Shown here piece by piece: positions 45,101 to 52,807 of a stretch of 54,187 nucleotides of DNA. The notes beneath the pieces were generated by a model. That model was not told the origin of the DNA. It worked only from the letters and a program-made list of their open reading frames with translations, and ran no database searches. The position numbers and the translations under genes were made by a program. Within the stretch, counting starts at the first letter, position 1; each line of letters opens with the position of its first letter. The DNA comes from Allochromatium palmeri. GTDB lineage: Bacteria > Pseudomonadota > Gammaproteobacteria > Chromatiales > Chromatiaceae. Location: assembly GCF_009720725.1 (NCBI RefSeq), contig NZ_WNKT01000025.1:1-54187 (forward strand), given 5' to 3'.

Positions 45101-45794
45101 CGTCGAGCAGGATCTCGGTGTCGGCCGCCACGCATTTGCCCATCGACGGCCGCCCTGCCACGATGATGAGATCCGAGGGCTGAAGCCCCGAGGTCATTTC
45201 GTCGAAGTCGGCAAAGCCCGTGGCCAGACCCGTGATCGGTTCTTCGCGCAGATAGAGCGTATCGATACGCTCGACGGCCTGACTCAGCAGGGTCCGGATC
45301 GGCTGGAAGCCACCACCGCCGCGTGATTCCTGTTCCGCGATGGAAAAGACCCGCCGCTCGGCCTCGTCGAGCAGTTCGGACGCCTCGCGGCCATCGGGAT
45401 TGTAGGCACTATCGGCGATAGCCGTGCCGGCCGCGATCATCTGGCGCCGTACCGAAGTCTGGCGCACGATCTTGGCATAGGCCTTGATATTGGCCGCACT
45501 CGGTGTCTGACTGGCCAGCGTCCCCAGGTAGGACAGCCCGCCGATCTCGGCCAGGTGACTGGAGCGTTCCAGGGTCTCGGCCAGGGTCACGACATCGAAC
45601 GGCTGATTGTCGATGGCGAGCTTGGCGATGGCGCCGAAGATCAGGCGATGCTCGTGTCGATACAGGTCACCCTCGCTGACCATATCGGCGACCCGATCCC
45701 AGGTGCTGTTGTCGAGCAGCAAGCCGCCGAGCAAGGACTGCTCAGCGTTGAGATTGTATGGCGGGACACGCAGTTCGTCGAAGCCGGAGGCCAT
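42129..45794 (-). CDS. dnaB: Replicative DNA helicase DnaB with two inteins
   Basis: This is 1221 residues, of which about 455 are the helicase itself (two N-extein, intein and extein blocks). The N-terminal domain (VPPYNLNAEQSLLGGLLLD) and the RecA-like core are normal: GRPSMGK then T across intein 1, DDTPALSPTE, VLDYLQLM, and DLRE then SGAIEQDADL across intein 2. DnaB unwinds the fork in replication; both inteins must splice out for function. The ATG at 45794 has GGAGG just upstream. It is the last gene of the rpsF operon and borders the BREX island. Confidence 0.97.
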   Translation of the reverse strand: MASGFDELRVPPYNLNAEQSLLGGLLLDNSTWDRVADMVSEGDLYRHEHRLIFGAIAKLAIDNQPFDVVTLAETLERSSHLAEIGGLSYLGTLASQTPSAANIKAYAKIVRQTSVRRQMIAAGTAIADSAYNPDGREASELLDEAERRVFSIAEQESRGGGGFQPIRTLLSQAVERIDTLYLREEPITGLATGFADFDEMTSGLQPSDLIIVAGRPSMGKCVAADTEILLDDGRVATIEDIVREGRARLLTLGDDWRFQLTRPSAFVDDGHKPVFRVTTRLGRQIETTAPHPYLTPSGWRPLSELQVGESIAVPRRLPIFGQETMRDCEVKLLGYLIGDGSLTGTRPLFTNSDPRIRADFSAAVESMIAGLSKFRENAQQAPNALALWLDAFGLCDCAADAVFIPKAVFRLPKNQLALFINRLFTAADLATTPSIAQETPGLGYSTLSGRLSLQVQHLLLRFGVIAKRYQRPIECALGESRVWQLDITDAESIKIFATEIGFWALEAEQGHARKALGNHDLADMAASDVYWDRIVSIESLGERQVYDLTIPETHNFVANDICVHNTTFAMNVAENIAIQSKRPVAVFSMEMPGDSLAMRMMSSLGRIDQHRVRTGKLEDDEWPRLTSAVNLLSETSIFIDDTPALSPTEVRARARRLKREHGDLGLIVLDYLQLMQAPGVGENRATEISAISRALKGLAKELSVPVIALSQLNRSLENRPNKRPMMSDLRECVTGDTLVVLADGRRIPIRDLVGTYPDVVSVDESGRLIEATSDCVWCVGRRPVSVVRLASGRQIRATAEHRLLGANGWQTVGELSPGSRLAIARRLPTPVNSMQWPEHQLILLAHLIGDGSYLSGQPLRYTTASEENSRIVSECATRFGVRINRHAGVGAWHQLVFSGNGNRWHPAGINRWLREIGIFGQRSHEKRLPTDLFRLDNDQLALFLRHLWATDGTISLRKPGQKGSHGVHLSTNSRGLAEDVAAVLLRLGIVARIQSVFQAGYRTTYMVWVRGADNQRQFLNQVGAFGPRVSQAIALQTALNDVKSNTNVDTLPREIFDRVRTLMQEHGISHRKMAALRGTAYGGSSHFRFAPSRNVLADYGERLQDPELKAAATSDLFWDTVVAIEPDGEEDVFDLTVPGPASWLADGIVSHNSGAIEQDADLIVFIYRDEVYNKESNDKGIAEIIIGKQRNGPIGTVRLTFLGKYTKFENYIGSYYGEDEH
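42339..43601 (-). other. Intein 2 of DnaB (421 aa, LAGLIDADG endonuclease)
   Basis: It begins at Cys (CVTGDTLV) after DLRE and ends in SHN before Ser of SGAIEQDAD. Splicing block B has TAEH. Two LAGLIDADG motifs are present (LILLAHLIGDG and LALFLRHLWATDG), both with Asp-Gly, so the homing endonuclease may be active. The +1 nucleophile is Ser. The DNA is less GC-rich than the extein. The insertion point is two residues upstream of the published Ssp DnaB site. Confidence 0.92.
44100..45134 (-). other. Intein 1 of DnaB (345 aa) in the Walker A motif
   Basis: It begins at Cys (CVAADTEIL) after GRPSMGK and ends in VHN before Thr of TTFAMN, so the +1 nucleophile is Thr. Block B is TAPH. One LAGLIDADG motif (LLGYLIGDG) is intact; the second (LALFINRLFTAADL) lacks the Asp-Gly, so the endonuclease is probably inactive. 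Insertion at the P-loop means ATPase activity depends on splicing. Confidence 0.92.
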
Positions 45795-45939
45795 GCCCGA
45801 CCTCCTGGCGGTCTCTGAGTCGAACATGGCACCAGACCATTCAGCGTCTGAATAGACGAGACGCGCCCGAGAGCGCGTCTACATTGGTGCGCGACCTGAT
45901 GGCCAGGCGCACCCGAAGCCGTTGCAGCCGGCGCGCGGC

Positions 45940-46389
45940 TCAGTTGCCCGGAACGACGTCGATCTTGACCTGAGCATCGACGTCGGCGTGCAGGTGAAGC
46001 ATGACTTCGTACTCGCCGACAGCGCGGAACGGACCCTCGGGCAGACGCACCTCGGCCTTGGTCAGCTCCAGACCCGCCTCGCACGCCGCCTCGGCGATGT
46101 CAGCAGCACCGACCGAGCCGAACAGACGGCCTTCGTCGCCCGCCTTGCGGGCGATGGTCAGACTCACGCCATCGAACTTCGCCTTACGCGCCTCAGCGGC
46201 GGCCAGCGCTTCGGCAGCGGCGCGCTCCAGCTCGGCACGACGGGCCTCGAAGGCCTCCAGGTTCTCGGCGGTCGCCGACACGGCAAACCCACCGGGGAGC
46301 AGATAGTTACGGCCATAGCCGGAACGGACTTTGACCTTGTCCCCGAGCACGCCCAACTTGGTGACGTTTTTCAGCAGGATGACTTCCAC
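45940..46389 (-). CDS. rplI: 50S ribosomal protein L9
   Basis: This is 149 residues: the N-domain EVILLKNVTKLGVLGDKVKVR, the central helix rich in Ala/Glu, and the C-domain ending in VDVVPG-like residues. The start is GTG at 46389, with AGAGGA upstream. It belongs to the rpsF-rpsR-DUF2232-rplI-dnaB operon. Confidence 0.97.
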   Translation of the reverse strand: MEVILLKNVTKLGVLGDKVKVRSGYGRNYLLPGGFAVSATAENLEAFEARRAELERAAAEALAAAEARKAKFDGVSLTIARKAGDEGRLFGSVGAADIAEAACEAGLELTKAEVRLPEGPFRAVGEYEVMLHLHADVDAQVKIDVVPGN

Positions 46390-46438
46390 TTGTGTATTCC
46401 TCTCGACAAATTCATCTTGGATGCCGCCGCCGGGGACT

Positions 46439-47344
46439 TTAAGGCTTCCCGGAGACACGTTGCGCGACACGGGTGCGGATGTCCGCCCAGAGATCGATCA
46501 GACCGAGACTGATCAGCAACAGCGCCATCTGCGGCATAAAAAAGACCAACAGCACATAGAGCGCGACCAGCCAGCCCTGATTGGCGCCCCGCAGCTCGCG
46601 TAGACGGTGGACTACGGCCAGCCCTTGCAGCAACAGGAGCAGACCCAGAACCGGCACTAGATCCAGTCCCAGCCCCTGGGCAAGCACTCCCCAGGCCAGA
46701 CACAGGACGAACAGCCAGCCCACCGATGCCCCCACGCGCAGCGCCCTGAACTCCGCGCCGAATCCGCCTGGATTGTAGAGCTGGGCCTGCCAGGCACGCG
46801 CGACGAAGAGACTGACGAGATACTGCAACACCAGGGCGGCGGCAAAGGCACCGGTCATCCATTGGGCCAGGCGATCGAAGAGCACCTGACTGGTTGCGGC
46901 CTCGACCAGACCATCGCTGAGCAGTGACTCACGCAGCGGTTCGATGAGTTCGCGCCAGTAGAGCGCGGGATCACCCAGGGTCAGATGCACGACCAGTACC
47001 ACCACGACGCCACCCAAAGCGGCGAGCCGCGCAGTCAGGCTCAGCGAGCGCGTGCCACGCAGAATCGCCGCCAGACCCCAGATCGGCACCCAGAGCACGA
47101 GCAGCACCCCGAGTCCGATCAGCGGACTGCCGAGCGCCAGCCAGGCGATGAGGCCGCTCGCCAGCGTCGAGGCGCCCAGCAACAAGGCACCAGGACGCAC
47201 GCCCTGACGCAGCGTCACCAGGCCGACCGCCGCCGAGCTGATCACGCCGATGAAGGGGATCAGCAGCGACAGCAGACCCGCGACCGTGGTGACCAGGGTC
47301 GCCGGCGAGTAGCCACGCATGATGAAGTTCGCAAGCGGCTTCAT
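46439..47344 (-). CDS. DUF2232 membrane protein
   Basis: This is 301 residues, highly hydrophobic with about eight predicted helices, in the DUF2232 family, which includes Bacillus YybS. In many gammaproteobacteria it lies between rpsR and rplI, exactly as here. Function is unknown. Confidence 0.88.
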   Translation of the reverse strand: MKPLANFIMRGYSPATLVTTVAGLLSLLIPFIGVISSAAVGLVTLRQGVRPGALLLGASTLASGLIAWLALGSPLIGLGVLLVLWVPIWGLAAILRGTRSLSLTARLAALGGVVVVLVVHLTLGDPALYWRELIEPLRESLLSDGLVEAATSQVLFDRLAQWMTGAFAAALVLQYLVSLFVARAWQAQLYNPGGFGAEFRALRVGASVGWLFVLCLAWGVLAQGLGLDLVPVLGLLLLLQGLAVVHRLRELRGANQGWLVALYVLLVFFMPQMALLLISLGLIDLWADIRTRVAQRVSGKP

Positions 47345-47397
47345 CGCCGATGAGGCTCCGGACTGGACGCGCGCGCTGGGTCGGCGCCGATCGACGC

Positions 47398-47622
47398 TTA
47401 GTGACCGTCGGTGTAGGGCAGCAGCGCCAGATAACGGGCGCGCTTGATGGCCTGGGCGAGCTGGCGCTGGTACTTGGCCGAGGTTCCGGTGATGCGGCTC
47501 GGGACGATCTTGCCGGATTCGCTGACATAGGCCTTCAGCAGGTTGAGATCCTTGTAGTCGATCTCAGTGATGCCTTCGGCGGTGAAGCGGCAGTAGCGCT
47601 TGCGGCGGAAAAAGCGTGACAT
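47398..47622 (-). CDS. rpsR: 30S ribosomal protein S18
   Basis: This is 74 residues, with the expected [14 protein letters not shown] start, IDYKD, and [21 protein letters not shown]. It binds S6. AGGAG lies just before the ATG. Confidence 0.97.
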   Translation of the reverse strand: MSRFFRRKRYCRFTAEGITEIDYKDLNLLKAYVSESGKIVPSRITGTSAKYQRQLAQAIKRARYLALLPYTDGH

Positions 47623-47664
47623 GGTGTTCTCCTGGAGTCAGAAGCACGCGCCTGAGCGCGGTGC

Positions 47665-48060
47665 TCAGTCGTCGCTGTTGTCGGTGTCGTCGTCGTTGCT
47701 GTCGGAGTCGTTGTCCGACTGCTCGGAACGCTCGCGCTCATCGCCATTCTTGGCCAGCGGCGAGGCTTCGGTCACAGCCGAATCGCGCTGGATGATGAGA
47801 TTGCGCAGCACCGCGTCGTTGAAACGGAAGGCGTTGGCCAGCTCGTCGATTGCCTCCTGATTGCACTCGACGTTCATCAGCACATAGTGGGCCTTATGAA
47901 TCTTGTTGATCGGATAGGCGAGCGGACGACGCCCCCAATCTTCACAGCGATGCACCACACCGCCCTGCTTCTCCAGGCCACCCTGATAGCGCTCGATCAT
48001 GGCGGGCACCTGCTCGCTCTGGCTCGGATGAACCAGGAAAACCACTTCGTAATGTCGCAT
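47665..48060 (-). CDS. rpsF: 30S ribosomal protein S6
   Basis: This is 131 residues: the start [21 protein letters not shown], the central [21 protein letters not shown], and a long Asp/Ser/Glu-rich C-terminal tail ([14 protein letters not shown]), which in E. coli is modified by RimK. It is the first gene of the operon. The upstream leader (48061-48165) holds a strong promoter and stem-loops. Confidence 0.97.
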   Translation of the reverse strand: MRHYEVVFLVHPSQSEQVPAMIERYQGGLEKQGGVVHRCEDWGRRPLAYPINKIHKAHYVLMNVECNQEAIDELANAFRFNDAVLRNLIIQRDSAVTEASPLAKNGDERERSEQSDNDSDSNDDDTDNSDD

Positions 48061-48083
48061 TGCGGCTCCTTACGGATTGGACA

Positions 48084-48129
48084 GCCTCCCGCACGGCGCG
48101 GTGAGGCAAGGAGACCCCGGAATTCGGGG
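48084..48129 (-). promoter_or_regulatory. rpsF leader stem-loops, candidate S6:S18 autoregulatory element
   Basis: On the minus strand GCCTC, A, CCGC, loop GCCGT, GCGG, GAGGC (48084-48107) forms a stem with one bulge. A second perfect stem CCCCG/CGGGG (48115-48129) lies just upstream in the transcript. In many bacteria the rpsF leader has a stem with a CCG motif that binds S6:S18 and represses translation. A CCG is present in the loop, but I could not check a covariance model. Confidence 0.4.
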
Positions 48130-48137
48130 AATCGCGC

Positions 48138-48165
48138 ATCATACTGGAAAGCGGCCTGATGTCAA
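48138..48165 (-). promoter_or_regulatory. Sigma70 promoter of the rpsF operon
   Basis: On the minus strand TTGACA (48160-48165) is followed after 16 bases by TATGAT (48138-48143), a near-consensus promoter 78 bases upstream of rpsF. Confidence 0.8.
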
Positions 48166-48286
48166 AACGATGATTTTGCGCTGTTTCGGGATGTTTTTGC
48201 GGTATCGACCGCTTGCCCCAAACGCTCGCCTGAATCAAACTGGCCGTCTAAAATTTAGCAAATCAGAATATAGGGGGACATCGATC

Positions 48287-48772
48287 ATGAGCACCGAACA
48301 AGACTTCGACTCACTGCGTCACTCCAGCCTGAGCGCCAATCTCAGCGACGAACAGGTCCGGGCCCTGACCGGCATCGCGTATTGTCGTCGGCTCGCCGAT
48401 CAGGAGATCCTGATCCAGGAGGGCAACATCGACAACAGCCTGCATATCATCACCGAGGGCGCCATCGCGGTCACGCGCGACCTGGGCAAGGGTGAGTACA
48501 CGACTATTCATGTGCTCCGCACCAGTGATCTGGCTGGCGAGATGGGCTTCATCAGCGGCCAGCCGCACACGGCGACCCTGCGCTCACTCGGACGCACTCA
48601 GGTCTGTAGCTTCGAGCGCGAGGCCTTCGAGTCGCTGCTGGCCGAGCATCCCTGGCTGGTCTATCGGGTGATGCAGAACATCGTCAAGGTCAGCCAGGAC
48701 ATCCTGCGCCGGATGAACGCTCAGCACGTCGAACTGACCAAATATGTGAGCAGTTCGCACGCGCTCTATTGA
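48287..48772 (+). CDS. Cyclic nucleotide-binding domain protein (Crp-like, no HTH)
   Basis: This is 161 residues. It has the cNMP-binding domain (ILIQEGNIDNSLHIITEGAI, GEMGFISGQPHTATLRSLG) of the Crp/Fnr fold, but it ends before any DNA-binding helix-turn-helix. The Arg that binds the phosphate (R of PHTATLR) is near the right position. Such stand-alone domains may sense a nucleotide or a partner. The ATG at 48287 has AGGGGG upstream. Confidence 0.83.
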   Translation: MSTEQDFDSLRHSSLSANLSDEQVRALTGIAYCRRLADQEILIQEGNIDNSLHIITEGAIAVTRDLGKGEYTTIHVLRTSDLAGEMGFISGQPHTATLRSLGRTQVCSFEREAFESLLAEHPWLVYRVMQNIVKVSQDILRRMNAQHVELTKYVSSSHALY

Positions 48773-48858
48773 ACGTTTGAGTGCCATTGAGCGTCTGAAC
48801 GCCTCGACGTGGACGCAGGTTCGACGGATTCCGCATCACGAGCCGGCGCGAACGCGGC

Positions 48859-48864
48859 TATAAT
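48859..48864 (+). promoter_or_regulatory. Possible -10 box upstream of the DUF2892 gene
   Basis: A TATAAT lies 79 bases before the DUF2892 start, within GGCTATAATCGCG. No good -35 is found at 16-18 bases, so the promoter is uncertain. Confidence 0.35.
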
Positions 48865-48942
48865 CGCGACCAGCCCCGCCTGAACCCTGTCACTCTCGTC
48901 ATCCGAACCCCAACCTGTCCAATATAAATGGAGAAAGAACGC

Positions 48943-49161
48943 ATGAGTCTGCTACAGAACCTGCCTAAGAATGTCGGCGAGATGGACCGTACCATTCGTT
49001 TGGCCGCCGCTGGCGTACTGATCCTTGCCGGTCTCATGGTCGGCAGCGTGAACTTGCAAATCATTCTGAGCATCCTGGGCCTGATCGTGTTGGCCACCGG
49101 CGCTATCAGATTCTGCCCGGCCTACACGCTGCTCAAGATCGACACCAACAAGAAGGACTGA
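48943..49161 (+). CDS. DUF2892 (YgaP-like) membrane protein
   Basis: This is 72 residues, starting MSLLQNLPKNVGEMDRTIRLAA, with two membrane helices and the CPAY motif that follows IRF in this family. The domain occurs alone or fused to rhodanese (as in YgaP). It may work in sulfur or thiosulfate handling. The ATG at 48943 has GGAGAAAG upstream. Confidence 0.85.
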   Translation: MSLLQNLPKNVGEMDRTIRLAAAGVLILAGLMVGSVNLQIILSILGLIVLATGAIRFCPAYTLLKIDTNKKD

Positions 49162-49232
49162 TCAGGAGCGTTGCCGCTGGCCAGGCGCCGGCGGCCAATC
49201 CGCCACGGATGGCGATCAACAGACCTCCCAGC

Positions 49233-49811
49233 TTATCCGCCCGCCAGTAGCGCCTCGTAGCGCGCCTTGAACGCTTCCTGACGCAAGCGTCCCGCCTCCT
49301 GCTCGGTCGGCGCCAGCGGCGCATCCATCCAGGCACCCGTGTCATGGTCGAAGACCGAGAAGCGGTAGCCGCGTCCGACCCTGAAGACCTGGGTCACGTC
49401 GCGCCCGGCCTGTTCCATCGCCGCCAGTTTGCTCAGACCCGCGCCCGCCGGTTTGGACGTCGCAGGTGACGCGGCCGTCGCCGTGTTCTGAGTCATCTCG
49501 AAGCCGGTATTCTGGATCTCGCCCTGGATGTCCGGCTCGACCGACTCCAGCCCCGGCAGGCGATCCAGAAGATAGCCGGCCATGAGCGTCCCGAGCTTGA
49601 GATTGCCGGTCTCGATCGCTGTCAGCAGCCGATCAGCGACGATCTGAGCGCGCTGGATCCGGTCAGGCGCCTCGACCCAGTCGCGACTCATCTGCCAGCC
49701 GCCGTCCATGTCACGGTCGATCTGATCGAAGTAGTCGCGCGCCTCGGCCAGAAGCGCGTCCGGCACGTTGATCTCGTGGGGTTGGTCGTCGATGATGATC
49801 TTCAGAATCAT
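49233..49811 (-). CDS. Conserved hypothetical protein
   Basis: This is 192 residues, with a strong GAGGAGG before its ATG. I recognise no family. The N-terminus (MILKIIIDDQPHEINVPDALL) looks like a short beta strand followed by helix; a Pro/Ala/Thr-rich linker (about 110-125) separates a C-terminal domain (GRGYRFSVFDHDTGAWMDAP). No signal peptide or membrane span is present. Confidence 0.75.
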   Translation of the reverse strand: MILKIIIDDQPHEINVPDALLAEARDYFDQIDRDMDGGWQMSRDWVEAPDRIQRAQIVADRLLTAIETGNLKLGTLMAGYLLDRLPGLESVEPDIQGEIQNTGFEMTQNTATAASPATSKPAGAGLSKLAAMEQAGRDVTQVFRVGRGYRFSVFDHDTGAWMDAPLAPTEQEAGRLRQEAFKARYEALLAGG

Positions 49812-49979
49812 TGGTTTCCTCCTCAGTTAGAGTTTGATCGCAAGGTTGGATGAGGGACCGTCGAGACGGCGCAAAATATGCTCTGGCCGCTCCCCGATAC
49901 GGCGCCCGCGTGCACCATGCTAGACTTAAACACTCTTGACTCGATCCATTTTCTCCAATCCCCGACCATCGGCACGGAT

Positions 49980-50519
49980 ATGACTAGGCAGAAGACCTAC
50001 CTCGTGATCTCGGCACTGGGTGAAGACCATCCAGGCATCGTCAACCAGCTCTCCAAGGCTATCCTGGAGCAGGGCTGCAACATCGAGGACAGCCGCATGA
50101 CGGTCCTCGGCGGGGAGTTCGCCGCCATGCTCCTGGTCGAGGGCAAGTGGAACACGCTCGCCAAGATCGAGAACGCCCTGCCTGAGCTGGAGCGCCAGCT
50201 CAGCATGACCATCATCAGCAAGCGCACCGGCGAGCGTGCCACCGGGCGCAATCTGCTGCCCTATGCCATCGACGTGGTCTCGCTGGACCACCCCGGCATC
50301 GTCAACAACCTGGCCGGATTCTTCGCTGAGCGCGACATCAACATCGAGGATCTGTCGACCAGCACTTATGCCGCTGCCCACACCGGCACGCCCATGTTCG
50401 CGGTGCACATGACGGTCGGCATCCCGGCCGATATCCATATCGCGGCGTTGCGCGAGGATTTCATGGACTATTGCGACGCGCTCAACCTCGACGCCGTGCT
50501 CGAACCGCTCAAGGGCTGA
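49980..50519 (+). CDS. gcvR: Glycine cleavage system transcriptional repressor GcvR-like
   Basis: This is 179 residues with two ACT domains (ISALGEDHPGIVNQL and VVSLDHPGIVNNLAGFF). In E. coli GcvR binds glycine and controls GcvA activity on the gcv operon. No gcv genes are near. The ATG at 49980 fits the family; the Shine-Dalgarno is weak. A PIN-PhoH gene follows after 56 bases. Confidence 0.88.
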   Translation: MTRQKTYLVISALGEDHPGIVNQLSKAILEQGCNIEDSRMTVLGGEFAAMLLVEGKWNTLAKIENALPELERQLSMTIISKRTGERATGRNLLPYAIDVVSLDHPGIVNNLAGFFAERDINIEDLSTSTYAAAHTGTPMFAVHMTVGIPADIHIAALREDFMDYCDALNLDAVLEPLKG

Positions 50520-50575
50520 GCCGCGCGGCGCCCGAGCGCCCTCCCCACTCCGATTCAGGCCAGAGGTGGAACACC

Positions 50576-51994
50576 ATGATCAAACGCGAAAACGACAAGC
50601 CCTGTCTGTTCGTGCTCGACACCAACGTCCTGATGCACGATCCGACCTCGCTGTTCCGCTTCCAGGAGCATGACGTCTTCATTCCGATGGTGGTGCTGGA
50701 GGAACTCGATCGCGCCAAAAAAGGCCTGTCGGAAGTCGCGCGCAATGTGCGTCAGGTCAGCCGCTTCCTCGATCAGCTCATGTGTGATGCCGACAAGGCC
50801 GAGATCGACGCCGGTCTGCCGCTCGGCCCGGACTCCACGGGCAGCGGCGCGATCACGCTGCCGGCCAGCGGTCGACTGTTCTTCCAGACCGAGCCGCTCG
50901 ATATCCATCTGCCCGACTCACTACCCGGCGCCTCGCCCGACAACACCATCCTCGGTACCGCCCAGGCGCTGCGCGAGAAGCGGCCCGAGCGTCAGGTCAT
51001 CATCGTCTCCAAAGATATCAACCTGCGCATCAAGGCCGCCGTGCTCGGCATCCAGGCCGAGGACTATTCCAACGACCAGGTGCTCGACGACGCCAATCTG
51101 CTCTATACCGGGCTGGAGGTGCTGGCCGATGACTTCTGGGAGCGGCACGAAAAATCGGTCGAGGCCTGGAAGGAACAGGGGCGGACGTTCTACCGTATCA
51201 CGGGTCCGGACATCGCCGACTGGTATCCGGCGCAGTGTGTGGCCTTCGGTGCCGACGGCGAGTTCGAGGCCATGGTGCGCGACAAGCCGAGTCTCAACGA
51301 AGCCATCGTCGAACTGGTCGACGACTACCGCCTGCCGCGTCACAACGTCTGGGGTATCAACGCGCGCAACCGCGAGCAGAATTTTGCGCTCAACATGCTG
51401 ATGAATCCTGAGCTGGATTTCGTCACCCTGCTCGGCACCGCCGGCACCGGCAAGACCTTGCTGGCGCTGGCCGCCGGACTGGTGCAGGTGCTGGAGCGCA
51501 ATCTTTATCGCGAGATCATCATGACCCGGGTCACGGTTCCGGTCGGCGAGGACATCGGTTTCCTGCCCGGCACCGAAGAAGAGAAGATGACGCCCTGGAT
51601 GGGCGCGCTCATGGACAACCTGGAGGTGCTGACCCGACCCGAGGGCGGCGACTGGGGACGCGCGGCAACCAATGATCTGGTGCGTAACCGCATCCGCGTC
51701 TCTTCGCTCAACTTTATGCGCGGGCGTACCTTTCTCAACAAATACATCATCCTCGACGAGGCCCAGAACCTCACCGCCAAGCAGATGAAGACCCTGGTGA
51801 CCCGCGCCGGTCCGGGCACCAAGTTCGTCTGTCTCGGCAACATCGGCCAGATCGACACGCCCTATCTGACCGAGACCACTTCGGGCCTGACCTATGTAGT
51901 CGATCGCTTCAAACAGTGGCCACACAGCGGGCACATCACGCTCATGCGCGGCGAACGTTCGCGTCTGGCCGATTTCGCCTCGCAGGAACTGTGA
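50576..51994 (+). CDS. PIN domain-PhoH family ATPase/ribonuclease
   Basis: This is 472 residues. The N-terminal PIN domain (FVLDTNVLMHDP, with acidic residues later in VIIVSKDINLRIKA) is a metal-dependent RNase fold, followed by a PhoH P-loop (LGTAGTGKTLLALAAGL, then KYIILDEAQNLT). The fusion is called PhoH2. It may be an RNA helicase/nuclease. GGTGGA lies upstream of the ATG at 50576. Confidence 0.9.
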   Translation: MIKRENDKPCLFVLDTNVLMHDPTSLFRFQEHDVFIPMVVLEELDRAKKGLSEVARNVRQVSRFLDQLMCDADKAEIDAGLPLGPDSTGSGAITLPASGRLFFQTEPLDIHLPDSLPGASPDNTILGTAQALREKRPERQVIIVSKDINLRIKAAVLGIQAEDYSNDQVLDDANLLYTGLEVLADDFWERHEKSVEAWKEQGRTFYRITGPDIADWYPAQCVAFGADGEFEAMVRDKPSLNEAIVELVDDYRLPRHNVWGINARNREQNFALNMLMNPELDFVTLLGTAGTGKTLLALAAGLVQVLERNLYREIIMTRVTVPVGEDIGFLPGTEEEKMTPWMGALMDNLEVLTRPEGGDWGRAATNDLVRNRIRVSSLNFMRGRTFLNKYIILDEAQNLTAKQMKTLVTRAGPGTKFVCLGNIGQIDTPYLTETTSGLTYVVDRFKQWPHSGHITLMRGERSRLADFASQEL

Positions 51995-51999
51995 GCGAG

Positions 52000-52677
52000 C
52001 TAATTCGCGACCAGGATCGGGTCGCCGATCCTGAGGCGCTCGAACAGAAAGCGCGCGTCTTTCTCACCGACCCGGACGCAGCCGTGTGAATCCGGGTAGC
52101 CGGGGAGCCAGCCTTCGTGCAGGAAATAGTGACCGTGGAATTGGATCGAGTACGGCATCCAGGCCTGCATCCCGAGTTGATTGGTGTAACGCGAGGAGAC
52201 CTTGTCCGCGTTCTTGCTGAGCACCTTGAAACGGCCGGCGGGCGTCGAATGACCCGCTTTACCCGATGAGATGGGACCGGCGTGGACCACGGCATCATCT
52301 TCCTTGTATTCGAAGGCCTGATCGCTGAGCGAGATCGTCAGTGAGCGGCGCTTGGTGGTCTCTGTGGCGTTGGCGTCCTGGGTCGTCGACTCATCGGTCA
52401 TGGATTCGACCGACGCCGGCATCGATTCAGCGACGACAGCTTCGGCCTGGGTTGGTCCGGCTTCAGAGGACGTGGCTTCACTCGGGGCGCTCGTCGTCGT
52501 GGGCAACGCCATGAACCCCAGGCCCATGTCGGCTGACAGACCGGCGGCATCATCACCGATCCGCCAGTCGGTCTCGCGCGGTTCCGGTTCCGAGAGCGTT
52601 TCGTTGGGTGTATAGGCACAGCCGACGAGCGACAGCGCGGCGAGTAATGACAGAAGGCGCATGGACTGTGGACTCAT
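52000..52677 (-). CDS. L,D-transpeptidase lipoprotein (YkuD domain)
   Basis: This is 225 residues with a lipobox (SLVGCAY) after a hydrophobic signal, a long Thr/Ser/Ala/Glu-rich linker (about 60-115), and a YkuD catalytic domain with [13 protein letters not shown] and the SHGCVRV motif (Cys is the nucleophile). It makes 3-3 peptidoglycan cross-links or attaches proteins. A start 5 codons later (52662) is also possible. It converges on the PIN-PhoH gene with a 5-base gap. Confidence 0.9.
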   Translation of the reverse strand: MSPQSMRLLSLLAALSLVGCAYTPNETLSEPEPRETDWRIGDDAAGLSADMGLGFMALPTTTSAPSEATSSEAGPTQAEAVVAESMPASVESMTDESTTQDANATETTKRRSLTISLSDQAFEYKEDDAVVHAGPISSGKAGHSTPAGRFKVLSKNADKVSSRYTNQLGMQAWMPYSIQFHGHYFLHEGWLPGYPDSHGCVRVGEKDARFLFERLRIGDPILVAN

Positions 52678-52807
52678 CTCTCACGTGTCTCATTCTGGAC
52701 GCGGTTTAATCACATGGAACCTACAGTTTAGCCGCGCGCATCACCTTTGGTCGCACTCAGTGGTGAAGCGCTGGACGATTCGATTCCCGAGGATCGCTAC
52801 GATTTTC

